DNA of 46,461 nucleotides from Zancudomyces culisetae (lineage: Eukaryota > Kickxellomycota > Harpellomycetes > Harpellales > Legeriomycetaceae), in the NCBI GenBank assembly GCA_001969505.1, contig LSSK01000121.1, positions 1 through 46,461 on the forward strand, in the 5' to 3' direction. A program made the translations under genes and the position numbers. The notes under the pieces were generated by a model that saw nothing but the letters and a program-made list of their open reading frames with translations, searched no databases and was not told where the DNA came from. Positions 28,609-39,700 of the stretch are shown here, piece by piece. The stretch's first letter is position 1, and every line of letters begins with the position of its first letter.

Positions 28609-29642
28609 CTATTCACCATTCTCTGAAACCAATATACATCAACTGGCTCACACCACCCTTTAAATATCTCATGCCTTTCTCTTTGCTATTTTAAGGCTGA
28701 AAACACCTTTAACTGTTCACAAATACAAAAAAAAAGAGTACTTATTCTACTACATCCTTACTTTGCAAATTCTCCTTGTTATAGCCCCTATGAACGAAAT
28801 GTCCAGATTTTCGTCTTGGATTACTAATACTAGGTCTGTTTTTTTTTTCAAAGCCCTGGGTTCTGTTATTTGTGGAATAAAATTCATTTCAGCAGAAATG
28901 GAACCCAGTCTGAAAACATATTCTCAAACTAAACATCGTAAATATGAGCGTGTTTGTTTAGTTTACCCAGCTTAAAATAAAGCTAAATCGACTTTACAAT
29001 TCCTTTTGTAGAAAGAAAAATGTTTGAGATAAGAATATATAAACAATAATACGCCAATTATTCTTTATTTATACAAACGCATTACACGTGTCTCTAAAAA
29101 ATCTAGTAAGTTTTCTCAAGCCAAATGCTGTTGCTGTTGCTTTTGTTTTTTACTTTTTTATAGATTTTTTTGTCCTTGTGATTGTAGTACAATGTACATG
29201 ATGATTCTACTAAAACAAAATAAGTCTAAAATATACAGGCAATAAGTCCACGCCGTTTTTTTGGATGTTAAAGGGGGTCAATCCTGTTCACTATACCAGC
29301 CTTTTTGGCTATGGTAATAAGCGACAAGCTTAGATCACAGACTTGAGAAAAGGAGGCATTTTTTTTAGGTTAACGTTCTTTTATTCCTATCATTTGATAG
29401 TATATAACCCGATTTTCTTAACATGTGGAGGTCTTGTGATTGTAACGTTGTGTTTTAAATATTTGCGACAATGATTTATTTTGATATGATGTCCTCACCT
29501 GTTGTAGCATGCAGGACCCTAGGAAGCTATACCTCTGTTTTTTCTGATAATGAGTCAGCCTAACCTCGCATTTAACAATAATTTTTTGTAGTAAACATTG
29601 ATGTTAATAAAAAGGTACAACTTTACTCCAATGGTTTTTATA

Positions 29643-29673
29643 TGTTTCCACATCTGTGGACTTTATGGAAACA
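29643..29673. other. Inverted repeat (8-bp stem)
   Basis: TGTTTCCA at 29643-29650 pairs perfectly with TGGAAACA at 29666-29673 across a 15-nt loop, with an alternative inner pairing of CCACA with TGTGG. On the plus strand it is followed by an A-rich stretch. It could be an RNA stem or a chance palindrome. Confidence 0.45.
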
Positions 29674-31044
29674 AAAAAACCAAAAGCCAAAAATGGAAAT
29701 TAGAGCTCATAAAAAAAGTTGTAGCACTGGGATAATCATTATAACATCCCCACCTATTATTAATTCCAGGGTAAAACAATTTCCTTTTAGGTTAAAAAGC
29801 GGGTGAAAAACTTGCAGAAAATGTATCGGAGGCATGTGACGGTGCTACTTTATATGGGTATAGGTATTGGGGTGAATGTGAATGCGGATGTATCTATGTA
29901 AATGTTATGTGGACGATGAGTGAAGATTAACCGTTCATACGAGCCCCCCAGTGGTTTTGATTCTCATTAATTTTGACTATTTATATCCTTTTTTTTTTGT
30001 ACCAACGGATACGTAAATATGTCTATAACCAAACAATAAACGAAAATTAACTAGAACCGGGCACAAGATGCCTATTATACTCAATGCTGTAAATAGCGTG
30101 GATTGAGGTGCAAATGTTTATAGTTAGTCAGTGTGCATTACAACAATCATTTATTTGGTTATGTTAATCATTCATTGATAGTCAACGGTAATGGTAAATC
30201 AGGTATTCCAAATACTAGCGTAAATTCCGTAAATATTATTCATGCCCCTTTGGAAATGAAAGTAATTTTTCCTATGCGGAAGCGGGGGTTTTGTTCTTTT
30301 GTGAGATTCTTTTTTTAGTATCCTTGTTTAATCGACATCATTACCTCGAAATAAGAATATCCGAGTAACAACTCATTGCCCCTCCCCAAATCCCATAACT
30401 TTTTTTTTTGATAATGTGATAAGTGCAATTAAAGAACCGCGGCTATTATGCCGATATTAGTCTAGAATTAGCTCATTTTTTCCTTTATACACAGTTACCT
30501 GTAGATAATACAATAGTTGTAACCAAATGACGCATAATGGATAAAAGTATACACGAAGAGTGTTGGTAGCTTAGTTTTTTTTCACTAATTTGTATTTTAT
30601 TAATTGCTCTTATTTGTGTTAAACTTGGGAAAAGGATTATTTCCAGCTCATAAAGCGAAAAAATTGAAAACCGTGTGTGTTGAAATGTTCTTTAATTCCC
30701 AATGAAAAAAAAAAGAACAGAGAAGTGGAAGCGGAAGTTTTGTAGAGGAGTGGTGATAATGGTAAAACGAAAACTAACGCTTGTAAGAATTTTCGCGATG
30801 GGAAAGAAAACCTCATGATGGCCATATTTTATTACCATTTGTCATTGTTTTGTGTGATCTGCAAAGGGTGATTTTTTTTTCACTTGATTATCGGTTGTTA
30901 GTATACTCATGCCTTTCACTTATTTTTAAAAAAGGGGAGTGGAAGGAAGAAGGAAGAAGAAAGAATTCTTGTAAAGCAAACAAATGATTAAATTTGAATA
31001 CAATACATGCGAAAGCCTGACATTCCAAATGGATTTAGAAAATT

Positions 31045-31116
31045 CCAGTAGTTACTACTCGACCTGGAGACTGTGGTGCAGTATTTCCTGACCCAGGGTC
31101 GAGTACTCGGTAATGG
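31045..31116. other. Strong hairpin in gene-poor DNA
   Basis: ACTCGACCTGG (31057-31067) pairs with CCAGGGTCGAGT (31093-31104): 11 base pairs with one bulged base. Partial outer pairing (CCA at 31045-31047 with TGG at 31114-31116, and more between) extends it. The loop is 25 nt. Its GC content is well above its surroundings, as expected for a structured RNA gene or protein-binding palindrome. No known RNA family was recognised. Confidence 0.5.
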
Positions 31117-31744
31117 ATATTGTGTAGCGCTTTAGTTCATATTTTGTATTCTTACTGTTATTTTTAATAACAGTATGCACTATCACCAAAATAATAAATA
31201 GAAAAGTAAATCGGCATGTGGAATTGAGTACCTAGTACAAAAGTTTAGACAGTCTTTTGACTAGCAAAATAAAACCTAGTCTTAATATTTATATAGCAGG
31301 AATATGCTTTTACATACACTGTATGTAACTTGTAATACTTTGTTGTTTTTTTTATAATAATTAACACTTTACAGCTCTAATGCACTGATGAAGTAAATAT
31401 CCGATAAATAATAGAGATAATGGATAGGCTTAGAGTAAGTACTGCAAGTATGGAATATTTACAGGTCGAACAGGCTACATATGTACATACATGTGCATAG
31501 TAGATATATATTTACCAGTTTTAGAGACAAAAAAAGGTGTATTAGCATATTAGAATTTATAGCATACATACTTAAAAACAAAGAAAGAGAGAGAGAGAGA
31601 GATAAATAAATAAATGTTTAGAAGCAGATAGAGTGAAAAATAATGAATATGCATGGACTAAGAAAACATAATATAAAACCATAGAGTAAGTTAGACAACC
31701 GCGAGGGTGGAGCTAGCAGTCGCCGTTCTGAGCATAGGATAGAC

Positions 31745-33108
31745 ATGAGCATGAAAAGCGAGGAAGTAAAGACAACAACTTCTGGCAGCCAAGATGATGA
31801 TTTTTATGAACTGGTAAGTGTCAAGTAGGTAGCTGTATATAACTGGTTTGCTTATTATTGGTATGTAAAACTGAGAATACTTATAATGGGCATACATTAT
31901 AACTAGACTTGGTGTTTTAATATACTCAAAAAGCATTTATTTACAGCAGTTTTATTTAACTTGTAAAAATGTATTATAAAAAAAACACCCTACGGAAAAA
32001 ATCAAATAATAGACCAATAAGGCGAAAAATCAACTCGAACAACTGAATAACTTGCTAGATAGATATGTAGAAACATTTGATGAGTTGGTACTAACAGCGG
32101 ATTATAACGAGTTTAAGGGCAAAACCTCTACAAGAACACAGTATGTGAATAGTATTAACAACTCGATATATCAAATCAAAGTTAACTTGAAAGGTAGGAG
32201 TATATGAAATCCCAACAAGTGCTTCTTTATTTCGTTTTATTCAGCATTTCTTTTATTAATAATAATATTATTATTAATAGTAATATTATTATTAATATAA
32301 AAACAAGTTGTCTGTAGGGATTATACTTGTGTTATTGTGAAAATTCGTATAGACAAAAAGCAACAACAAAACTTATACGCGATTTAACGTTATAGCCTTG
32401 AAGGATGAATCCGACCGCGAATCATTATCAAAAGCACAAAGAGTTACAAGGTATGGAAAGGCTCAGGCATACAACAAGATGTTTTTAGATCTGGTAACAA
32501 GATATCAGAGCTATAAGCGGGATTATGAAAAACAAAACAAACAAAGGCTGGTGAGACAATTTTTAATAGCAAACCCAAATGCCAAGCAGGAAGAAATAGA
32601 TAATGCGATAGATGGCGATGAGTCGTACGATGTATTTCTACACGCAGTATTAAAATCTGGTAGGTTTACCAATGCGAAAAATGTGTTGAATGAAGTTACG
32701 GAGAGAAACAAAAGTATTATTCAGATAGAAAAGGGAATATCAGATCTGTTAGTGCTGATTCATGAAATAAACGTCGCTATTGAGGAACAGCAGTCTACAA
32801 TAGATAGCATTGAAGAAGCAGTCGAGAGTGCATCAGTGTATATGGAGGAAGCTGTGTATCAGACAGATATGGCAATTAAACAGGTGAAAAATACAAGAAA
32901 GGTGAGTTTATTTATTTATTTTTGCTGATACTCTGGTTTTGATCGGAATATACTAGAACAAAGTGGTTATTTTATCGATTAGTTCTTTATATTTTACTAA
33001 TTAAACGTAATTAATATCTAAAACTAGAAACAATGGATAGTAGTACTTCTATTGTTACTAATTGCGATTGCTGCGGGTGTAACATTATACATTGTGCGCT
33101 CATCCTAA
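31745..33108 (+). CDS. SSO1: Plasma-membrane syntaxin (Sso1/Psy1-type Qa-SNARE), four exons
   Basis: t-SNARE for exocytosis. Exons 31745-31813, 32013-32193, 32396-32901 and 33028-33108 give 278 residues. The N-terminal DDDFYEL motif is typical of Sso/syntaxin-1 N-peptide regions. The Habc helices span about 25-165 (RVTRYGKAQAYNKMFLDLV), and the SNARE helix contains LVLIHEINVAIEEQQSTID with the zero-layer Gln, followed by SASVYMEEAVYQTDMAIKQV. The last exon encodes a basic-aromatic start KQW and one transmembrane helix (IVVLLLLLIAIAAGVTLYIV) ending RSS. Intron 2 contains a perfect 22-bp AT palindrome (32256-32277). It is alone between two gene-poor stretches. Confidence 0.92.
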
Positions 33109-33331
33109 GCGCATTTCCTAAGACCTCCGAATATGCACTTTTCTTTTGTATCATTAATACGCCGAAGCATATTAACTCGCTTTTACCGGCACTATCTGCA
33201 CCCCACATTCACAAAGTTAATCTAGCCATATTAATACATAACAACACCAAAACAAAACGCCATGAAGAGGTTCTTTCGTTGTTTTTTTTATAAAAAAAAT
33301 GAGTGTAGGAGTGGCGGGGAGGGGGGAGGGA

Positions 33332-33840
33332 NNNNNNNNNNNNNNNNNNNNNNNNNNNNNNNNNNNNNNNNNNNNNNNNNNNNNNNNNNNNNNNNNNNNN
33401 NNNNNNNNNNNNNNNNNNNNNNNNNNNNNNNNNNNNNNNNNNNNNNNNNNNNNNNNNNNNNNNNNNNNNNNNNNNNNNNNNNNNNNNNNNNNNNNNNNNN
33501 NNNNNNNNNNNNNNNNNNNNNNNNNNNNNNNNNNNNNNNNNNNNNNNNNNNNNNNNNNNNNNNNNNNNNNNNNNNNNNNNNNNNNNNNNNNNNNNNNNNN
33601 NNNNNNNNNNNNNNNNNNNNNNNNNNNNNNNNNNNNNNNNNNNNNNNNNNNNNNNNNNNNNNNNNNNNNNNNNNNNNNNNNNNNNNNNNNNNNNNNNNNN
33701 NNNNNNNNNNNNNNNNNNNNNNNNNNNNNNNNNNNNNNNNNNNNNNNNNNNNNNNNNNNNNNNNNNNNNNNNNNNNNNNNNNNNNNNNNNNNNNNNNNNN
33801 NNNNNNNNNNNNNNNNNNNNNNNNNNNNNNNNNNNNNNNN
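33332..33840. other. Assembly gap (509 N)
   Basis: Unsequenced bases. The left flank is G-rich (33311-33330) and the right flank is a run of 27 G, so the missing DNA is probably a G-rich low-complexity tract or a sequencing failure. Confidence 0.98.
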
Positions 33841-33867
33841 GGGGGGGGGGGGGGGGGGGGGGGGGGG
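33841..33867 (+). repeat. Poly-G tract of 27 G at gap edge
   Basis: Uninterrupted G run directly after the gap, followed by a short AG/GA stretch. It may be a genuine G homopolymer or an artefact of sequencing chemistry reading dark cycles as G. Confidence 0.9.
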
Positions 33868-35367
33868 AGGGAGAGAGACATTAAAGGATTTGAGGATTAG
33901 TCATGCTAATATATTTTTTTGTTTTTTGCGACAGGTTTTCCACAAAGCTGGGTTCAGAACATTGTAAAAAACACAGCGTATTGTAAACGGTGTATTTTCC
34001 TGAGTATGACAAACACGTTGTAGTTACGGGATATTGTAAAGGTTTGTTGAGCTAAACTTTAATTTAAAAAAATGAAACTACGTTAACGGCAATAAAAAAT
34101 ATACCCTCTTCCCTTCCTTCCCCTCACTAAAGGAAGGATCGTTGGTGGTATATTATGTTCATGACAGATTTTTCCCTTTTTTCATACTAATGTGACTAAG
34201 AATATTGTTACAGCGAAAGCTAATTAAACTTTAAATTTTTTTTAGTAAATAAATAAATTGCAAATATAAATTATAAAGCATCAATTACACAAAAAAGGGT
34301 TCACTAAACAAAGTACAAACACTAAAAGCTAAACTAAATAAAAAGCTTATTTCTCAGATGCAACATTACATTTCTTGAGGGAAGGAAGTACCAAATAAAT
34401 TTGACAATGTTGCAATCTCAAGCTAAAATGGAGCGGATTGGAGTGGAGTGAGAACCACAAATAGCTACCACTGGATTTTTCCAACTTGGTTGATGGATAA
34501 TGGTACTTGTGTGTCTTCAGTTGGTTGCAAAAATGTTTCCCACATAATTAAAAGGGTGAGACAGCATCCAATATTACTTTTTACCACTTTTTTTGGAGTG
34601 ATATATTTTTTTGGGGATACAATTTACTATGGTTGTTACACATTTATTTATTGCAATTATTTTTTTTTAGATCATTCCGGGATTTAGTGAAGTTAGAGGA
34701 AATATAATGAGAAAAATCATCGTAGTTCAAAGCTAACAAAAGTAGGAAGGAGAGGAAATATCAATTGTAGTTAAGATATGTAACAGAGAATGTATCACAA
34801 ATGCATTAGAAGCTACAGATACCACTTGCGTTTATCCACAAAATCACAAGAAAAACAAGGTTTCATTTCTGCGTAGTATCTACGCATACTGTGTTGGGAA
34901 CAATGTGTTGTCTGACGTACAATACTAAAAAAGAGCATATTCTTGAAAAGTAAAACTTGGTAGATGTTGATATTACGTTTCATTCTCTTACAAGATACAC
35001 GGCCAAGTTTGTATATACACAAATAGTTTCACCTTGAAAAAAATGGTTTACCCTCTTGATGCAAGGTTGGTTGTGAAAACAGTCTTGTTTTGGTTTGAAA
35101 GTTTATACCCAATAGCTTCTCTACACCTTTTTTTTCTTATATTTCAAGTAATGAGACAATAACAGCGAGAGACATAGAGTAGTGGTAGTTTGAGAGAAAA
35201 GTAAAGGGCCAGAGTGATTTTAATTCGAATATAATTGTGCATATGGTACGCATTGGTTGATCCTTTTAATATATTAGAAAACATGAAGGTGGCTTTGGTA
35301 TATCGCAGGCCCAACAAAACAGAGTCCACGTACTCTTTGCATATGCCCATGTAATTAAAGGGAAGTG

Positions 35368-35420
35368 TTTTTATTTTTATTTTTATTTTTATTTTTATTT
35401 TTATTTTTATTTTTATTTTT
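35368..35420 (+). repeat. (ATTTTT)n hexanucleotide repeat
   Basis: About nine tandem copies of TTTTTA in non-coding DNA. It is the non-coding counterpart of the hexamer repeats seen inside the genes to its right. Confidence 0.95.
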
Positions 35421-36700
35421 GTTCTTGTTGTAGCGGAACATATATTAATAATAATTAAATGCTTTAAAAGCAAGGGTCCAATAAGCTACAAAGAACAGGG
35501 CTCTCAATTACTGAACATAATTACCACAAATTTGTTTTATTTTTACTCCAATATGGCACAAATCACAGCGTAACAAAGTAAATAGTTCCAAAAGTTAGTT
35601 AATATGGTTTTAAGGACAATAGAGCAAAGGTGCATTAAACCAAGAAGCGAGTATTACAAATAGCGCACCTAAAAAAAATAATACAAAGTGAAAAAAAAAT
35701 ACCATTATACTTTCCAAATTAAAAAACCAAAACAAATTTTAATATAGATAATGTAAAGTCTGTTCATTATGATCTTGATTTTAGGCTATTTTTATTTTTA
35801 TATTAACTATATTTTAAAAATAACAACAGACAGATATAATTAAAAGCCATAAAGGTCCAGAATGAGCAAGGACTTGCATGCACAAGCTGCAACGAAAAAA
35901 AAAGCAGGAAAATGAAAAAAAAAAAACAAAATAGAAGGAGGAGGGTTCCTGCTTTATCACCAAACGGAAGAGTGGGACAATGGCTTGCATAGCTTTTATG
36001 GATGTGTTGTATGATTTATAAACGAATAACAAAAGACCATAAACAACAAGAAGGTAAGGGTTATTGGAAAAACTGGATTAAAGCAAATTATATATAGATT
36101 GGCGTTAATAAGTATGGAGCTATTGGCAAAAAGAAAAAAAGATGAGCAATGTTTGGGTTTATGCGAGCAAAAGGGATTTTAATATTATTTTTAATATTAT
36201 TATTAATTTCTAGATTTTTTTAGGTTTTGCCCACCAATTTTGGATGGAAAAGTTACAGAAACTCCGGAATTATAAATTAATTTGAATATCTAGCTCAAGA
36301 ACAAAAAAAAAAGAAAAAAAAATAATCAAAATTGCTTTATATTTAGATAGATTTTATGCTGTGTTACACCAAAAACGCTAGTAAACAAATAAAATACTAG
36401 GAAATATTAAAGTGATACTAGAGGATTTTCATTTAAAAACAAAAAAAAAAGTTTGTAAATAAAAAACGTAACAGGTGGAACAGGTTCTGGACAAAAGGGG
36501 AAAATAGGGCACCACCAAACTTGTTTTATTTTCTGTGACTTTATTAACAGCAGTATTAGCACTAACTTATAAACCTGGTTGGCTTTTGGTTGATCAATAC
36601 AGCCTGAAACAAGAGATAAAGAAGTTATCATACTTTGACTCTTACACATGAAATAAGCAGCTATTGACGAGGAGTGTGTTTGAACAATAAAATATATACG

Positions 36701-39700
36701 ATGCAAAATGCAAAAACAGAATCCAAAAACTTGGAAGGAAGAGCCAGTGGTGTGCTCAGTGCAAAGAAAAGAGCTAAGCTAGAGAGATTGCTGGATCCAT
36801 ACGTAAAGGTAAGTTGTTATACCGAGAATAAATGCATTTTAGAAATTTAACTTTAAATAGCACAAGTTTTAGTATATTTCTGAATCAACAAAAGATAAAA
36901 AGAAAAAGTAAATACTTGTGTAATGAAAAATAGGGGGCAGAGGTATGGGTAACATGTAGACCAAACGAATGGAAACTCGGAAAATTAAAAGAATGTAAAG
37001 TAAATGAGGCAGAGGGTACAGTGGCAATGACAATACTGAGACAAATAGAGGATCAAAGGGAGTATGATGGATATTTTGAAAAAAGATCAAAATTTGAAGA
37101 GGGAGGCAGCTGGGTGCGTGAGCAAACAGAAGATCCAAGGGTTGTGAAAATCACATACAAAGCCGGGATTTTAGATATAGTAGATTCACACTTTGAGCTA
37201 CCAGACCTGAGGAACCCTGAGATGCTTGATGGAGTTGATGACTTGACAAACCTGAGCTATTTAAATGAGCCAGCAATACTGCACGATTTGAGGGTTCGTT
37301 TTGAAAAACGAAAGATATATACAAATTCGGGAGTACTTCTTGTTGCGCTTAACCCATACGCACATACAGATTTATATGGAGAAAAAAACATGAAAAAATA
37401 TGTTGGCCAAACGGGGAATAAAACCGATCCACATTTGTATGCAATAGCAGAAAACGCGTATAATGGAATGGCTAACAACAAGCGGAGTCAAAGTATTATA
37501 GTATATGGAGAATCGGGAGCGGGAAAGACAACAAGTGCCAAACATATAATGCGATATTTTGCACAGGCACGGATGGGAGAGAGTGGGAATAGCATGACAC
37601 ATGTAGAGCGGCAGTTATTGGCGACCAATCCGGTGTTTGAGGCATTTGGAAACGCGAAGACGACACGAAACGACAATTCTTCGAGGTTTGGGAAATACCT
37701 GGAGATATTCTTTGATTTTGATGAGCAAACAATAGTTGGGGCAGACACACGGACATTTTTGTTGGAACGATCTAGAGTTTGTAACTACCCCGATACGGAA
37801 AGGAACTATCATATTTTTTATCAATTTCTTGCGGGGGCAGATGAGGGAATTAGAGAGAAGTGTAAAATTGGAAATAGAGGTTGGAAAGATTTCAACTATT
37901 TGAATAAAGGGGGGTGTGGACATATTCAAGACGTTGACGATGTGTATGAGTTTGGGCAAACACGGGAGGCGTTGGAGCTGGTAGGGGTTGAGAGTGGACA
38001 GCAAGAGGATATATGGAGAGTGCTGGGGGCGATTTTGCATATTGGGAATGTGGAGATAACATCGGACAACAACTGGGCACTGATAGATGTGTATGGTGAA
38101 GACAAATCGTTCAAAGCAGCTACAGAGCTGTTGGGAATAGACAGTACAAAGTTTGAGCAATATTTGACGAAAAAGACAATAGATGCACAGCGAGAAAAAA
38201 TATTGACGAGAATTACACGAACGCAAGGGATAGCGTTGAGAGATTCAGTGGCAAAGTTTTTGTATTCGCGGATGTTTGGGTGGATATTGGGACCGTTGAA
38301 TTCAGCGCTAAAGACAAAGGAGATAACGAACGAGTTGTTTGTAGGAGTATTGGATATATATGGGTTTGAGTATTTTGAAGTCAACTCGTTTGAGCAGCTT
38401 TGTATCAACTACGCGAACGAAAAGTTGCAACAGCACTTTAATCAGCATGTACTCCAGTTGGAACAGGAGGTATACGTGAGGGAGCAGTTGGAAAACTGGG
38501 AGTTTATAGAGTTTAGAGATAACCGGCCGTGTATTGAGCTTATTGAGGGGAGGTTAGGGATATTGGCAATATTGGATGAACAGTGTAGATTGGAATCTGC
38601 GACAGATAAGAGTTTTATAGAGAAATTATATTATCATTTTGGGAAAGAGAATGTGGTTATGGGCAATCGAGAACGCAAAATTGAAGGTAATAGTGGGAAT
38701 GGGAATGGGAATGGAGTCGAAAGTACAGAGAGTATTGTATCGAGTTATTTTGGGAAGCCTAGATTTTCCAATACAGGATTTATAATACAACATTATGCAT
38801 ACTCAGTGGTATACGAGGGAGAAGGATTTTTAGAAAAGAACAAGGATTCAGTGTCAGAGGAGATTATAGATTTGTTGAAAAACAGTTCGAATGGATTTGT
38901 GAGAGAGTTGGTGGTTGAAGAGATTACTCATTCTACAATCAAGTCGAACAAAGAGAGTGCGGGAGCCAAGACGACGATATCAACAGGAAGAGGAGGAGGA
39001 GGAGGAGTAGGAGGAACAGCAAAACTCAAGAAGCAGTATCCGACACTTGGAGTGGTGTTCAGAAAGTCGCTAGATGAGCTGATAGCGACGATTACATCAA
39101 CGGATATGCATTATATTCGGTGTATAAAGACGAATATTGATAAGCAGTCATGGCAGTTTGAGGCAGGATTGATTGCATCGCAGTTGAGATCGTGTGGAGT
39201 TATTGAGACGATTAAGATAAGCAAATCGGGGTACCCGTCGCGTGTAAATTTGTTGACGTTTAATGAAAGATACAGACTTTTGATTCCGGAGGAGACAAGA
39301 AGAGAGTTGGTGAAACTTTATGACAAGTCGAGTGAGGAGGAGGTAGTGGTATTGGAATCTACACTGGATTTGGTGTTGAAGGATAGTTCACCAAAGCCTA
39401 TGGAGTTGGAGAATAAGCGTGGACAAGAGAATGAGAAAAACAAAATTGTTTCAGGAGCAAGTATGGAAAGAAGACGAAGTTCAGATAGAGAAAAGGGAAA
39501 GGGGGAAATTACGGTGCGGATAACGAATGCCGATCGAGAGTTGAGCAAAGAGATATTGCGGGAGTGTATTGGGGATACTCGGCAGTACCAAGTTGGGCTT
39601 AGCAAAGTGTTTTTCCGGGCTGGACAATGGGCTAAAATGGAGCATTTGCGTAAACAGTTGCTTGGAAAGTCTGCGACAGTAATCCAAAAGTATGTACGAC

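Larger units (their letters stand above)
28609..31744. other. Long AT-rich gene-poor region
   Basis: 3.1 kb with only short, low-quality frames on either strand (for example 28763-28975 and 30133-30318), far longer than the usual 0.1-1.2 kb spacing here. It includes two hairpins (29643-29673, 31045-31116), scattered A/T homopolymers, and (GA)n plus (AAAT)n repeats at about 31588-31616. The right end must contain the syntaxin promoter. No tRNA, snRNA or transposon remnant was recognised. An unrecognised non-coding RNA is possible. Confidence 0.5.
33109..36700. other. Gene-poor region containing the assembly gap
   Basis: 3.6 kb including 509 unknown bases. No supported gene; the frames spanning the gap are artefacts of the N run. 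A 79-codon frame at 34448-34687 has a hydrophobic centre but is embedded in T-rich DNA and shows no family trait. AT palindromes (36181-36210) and an ATTTTT repeat are present. The right end is the likely myosin promoter; no TATA box is convincing. Confidence 0.5.

Noticed and set aside
33262-33967. Long frames on both strands across 33.3-33.9 kb
   Set aside because: They are created by the run of N and the flanking poly-G/poly-Pro reading; there is no real coding evidence.
34448-34687. 79-codon frame with a hydrophobic segment
   Set aside because: Hydrophobicity follows from T-rich DNA; no flanking splice-compatible exons were found.
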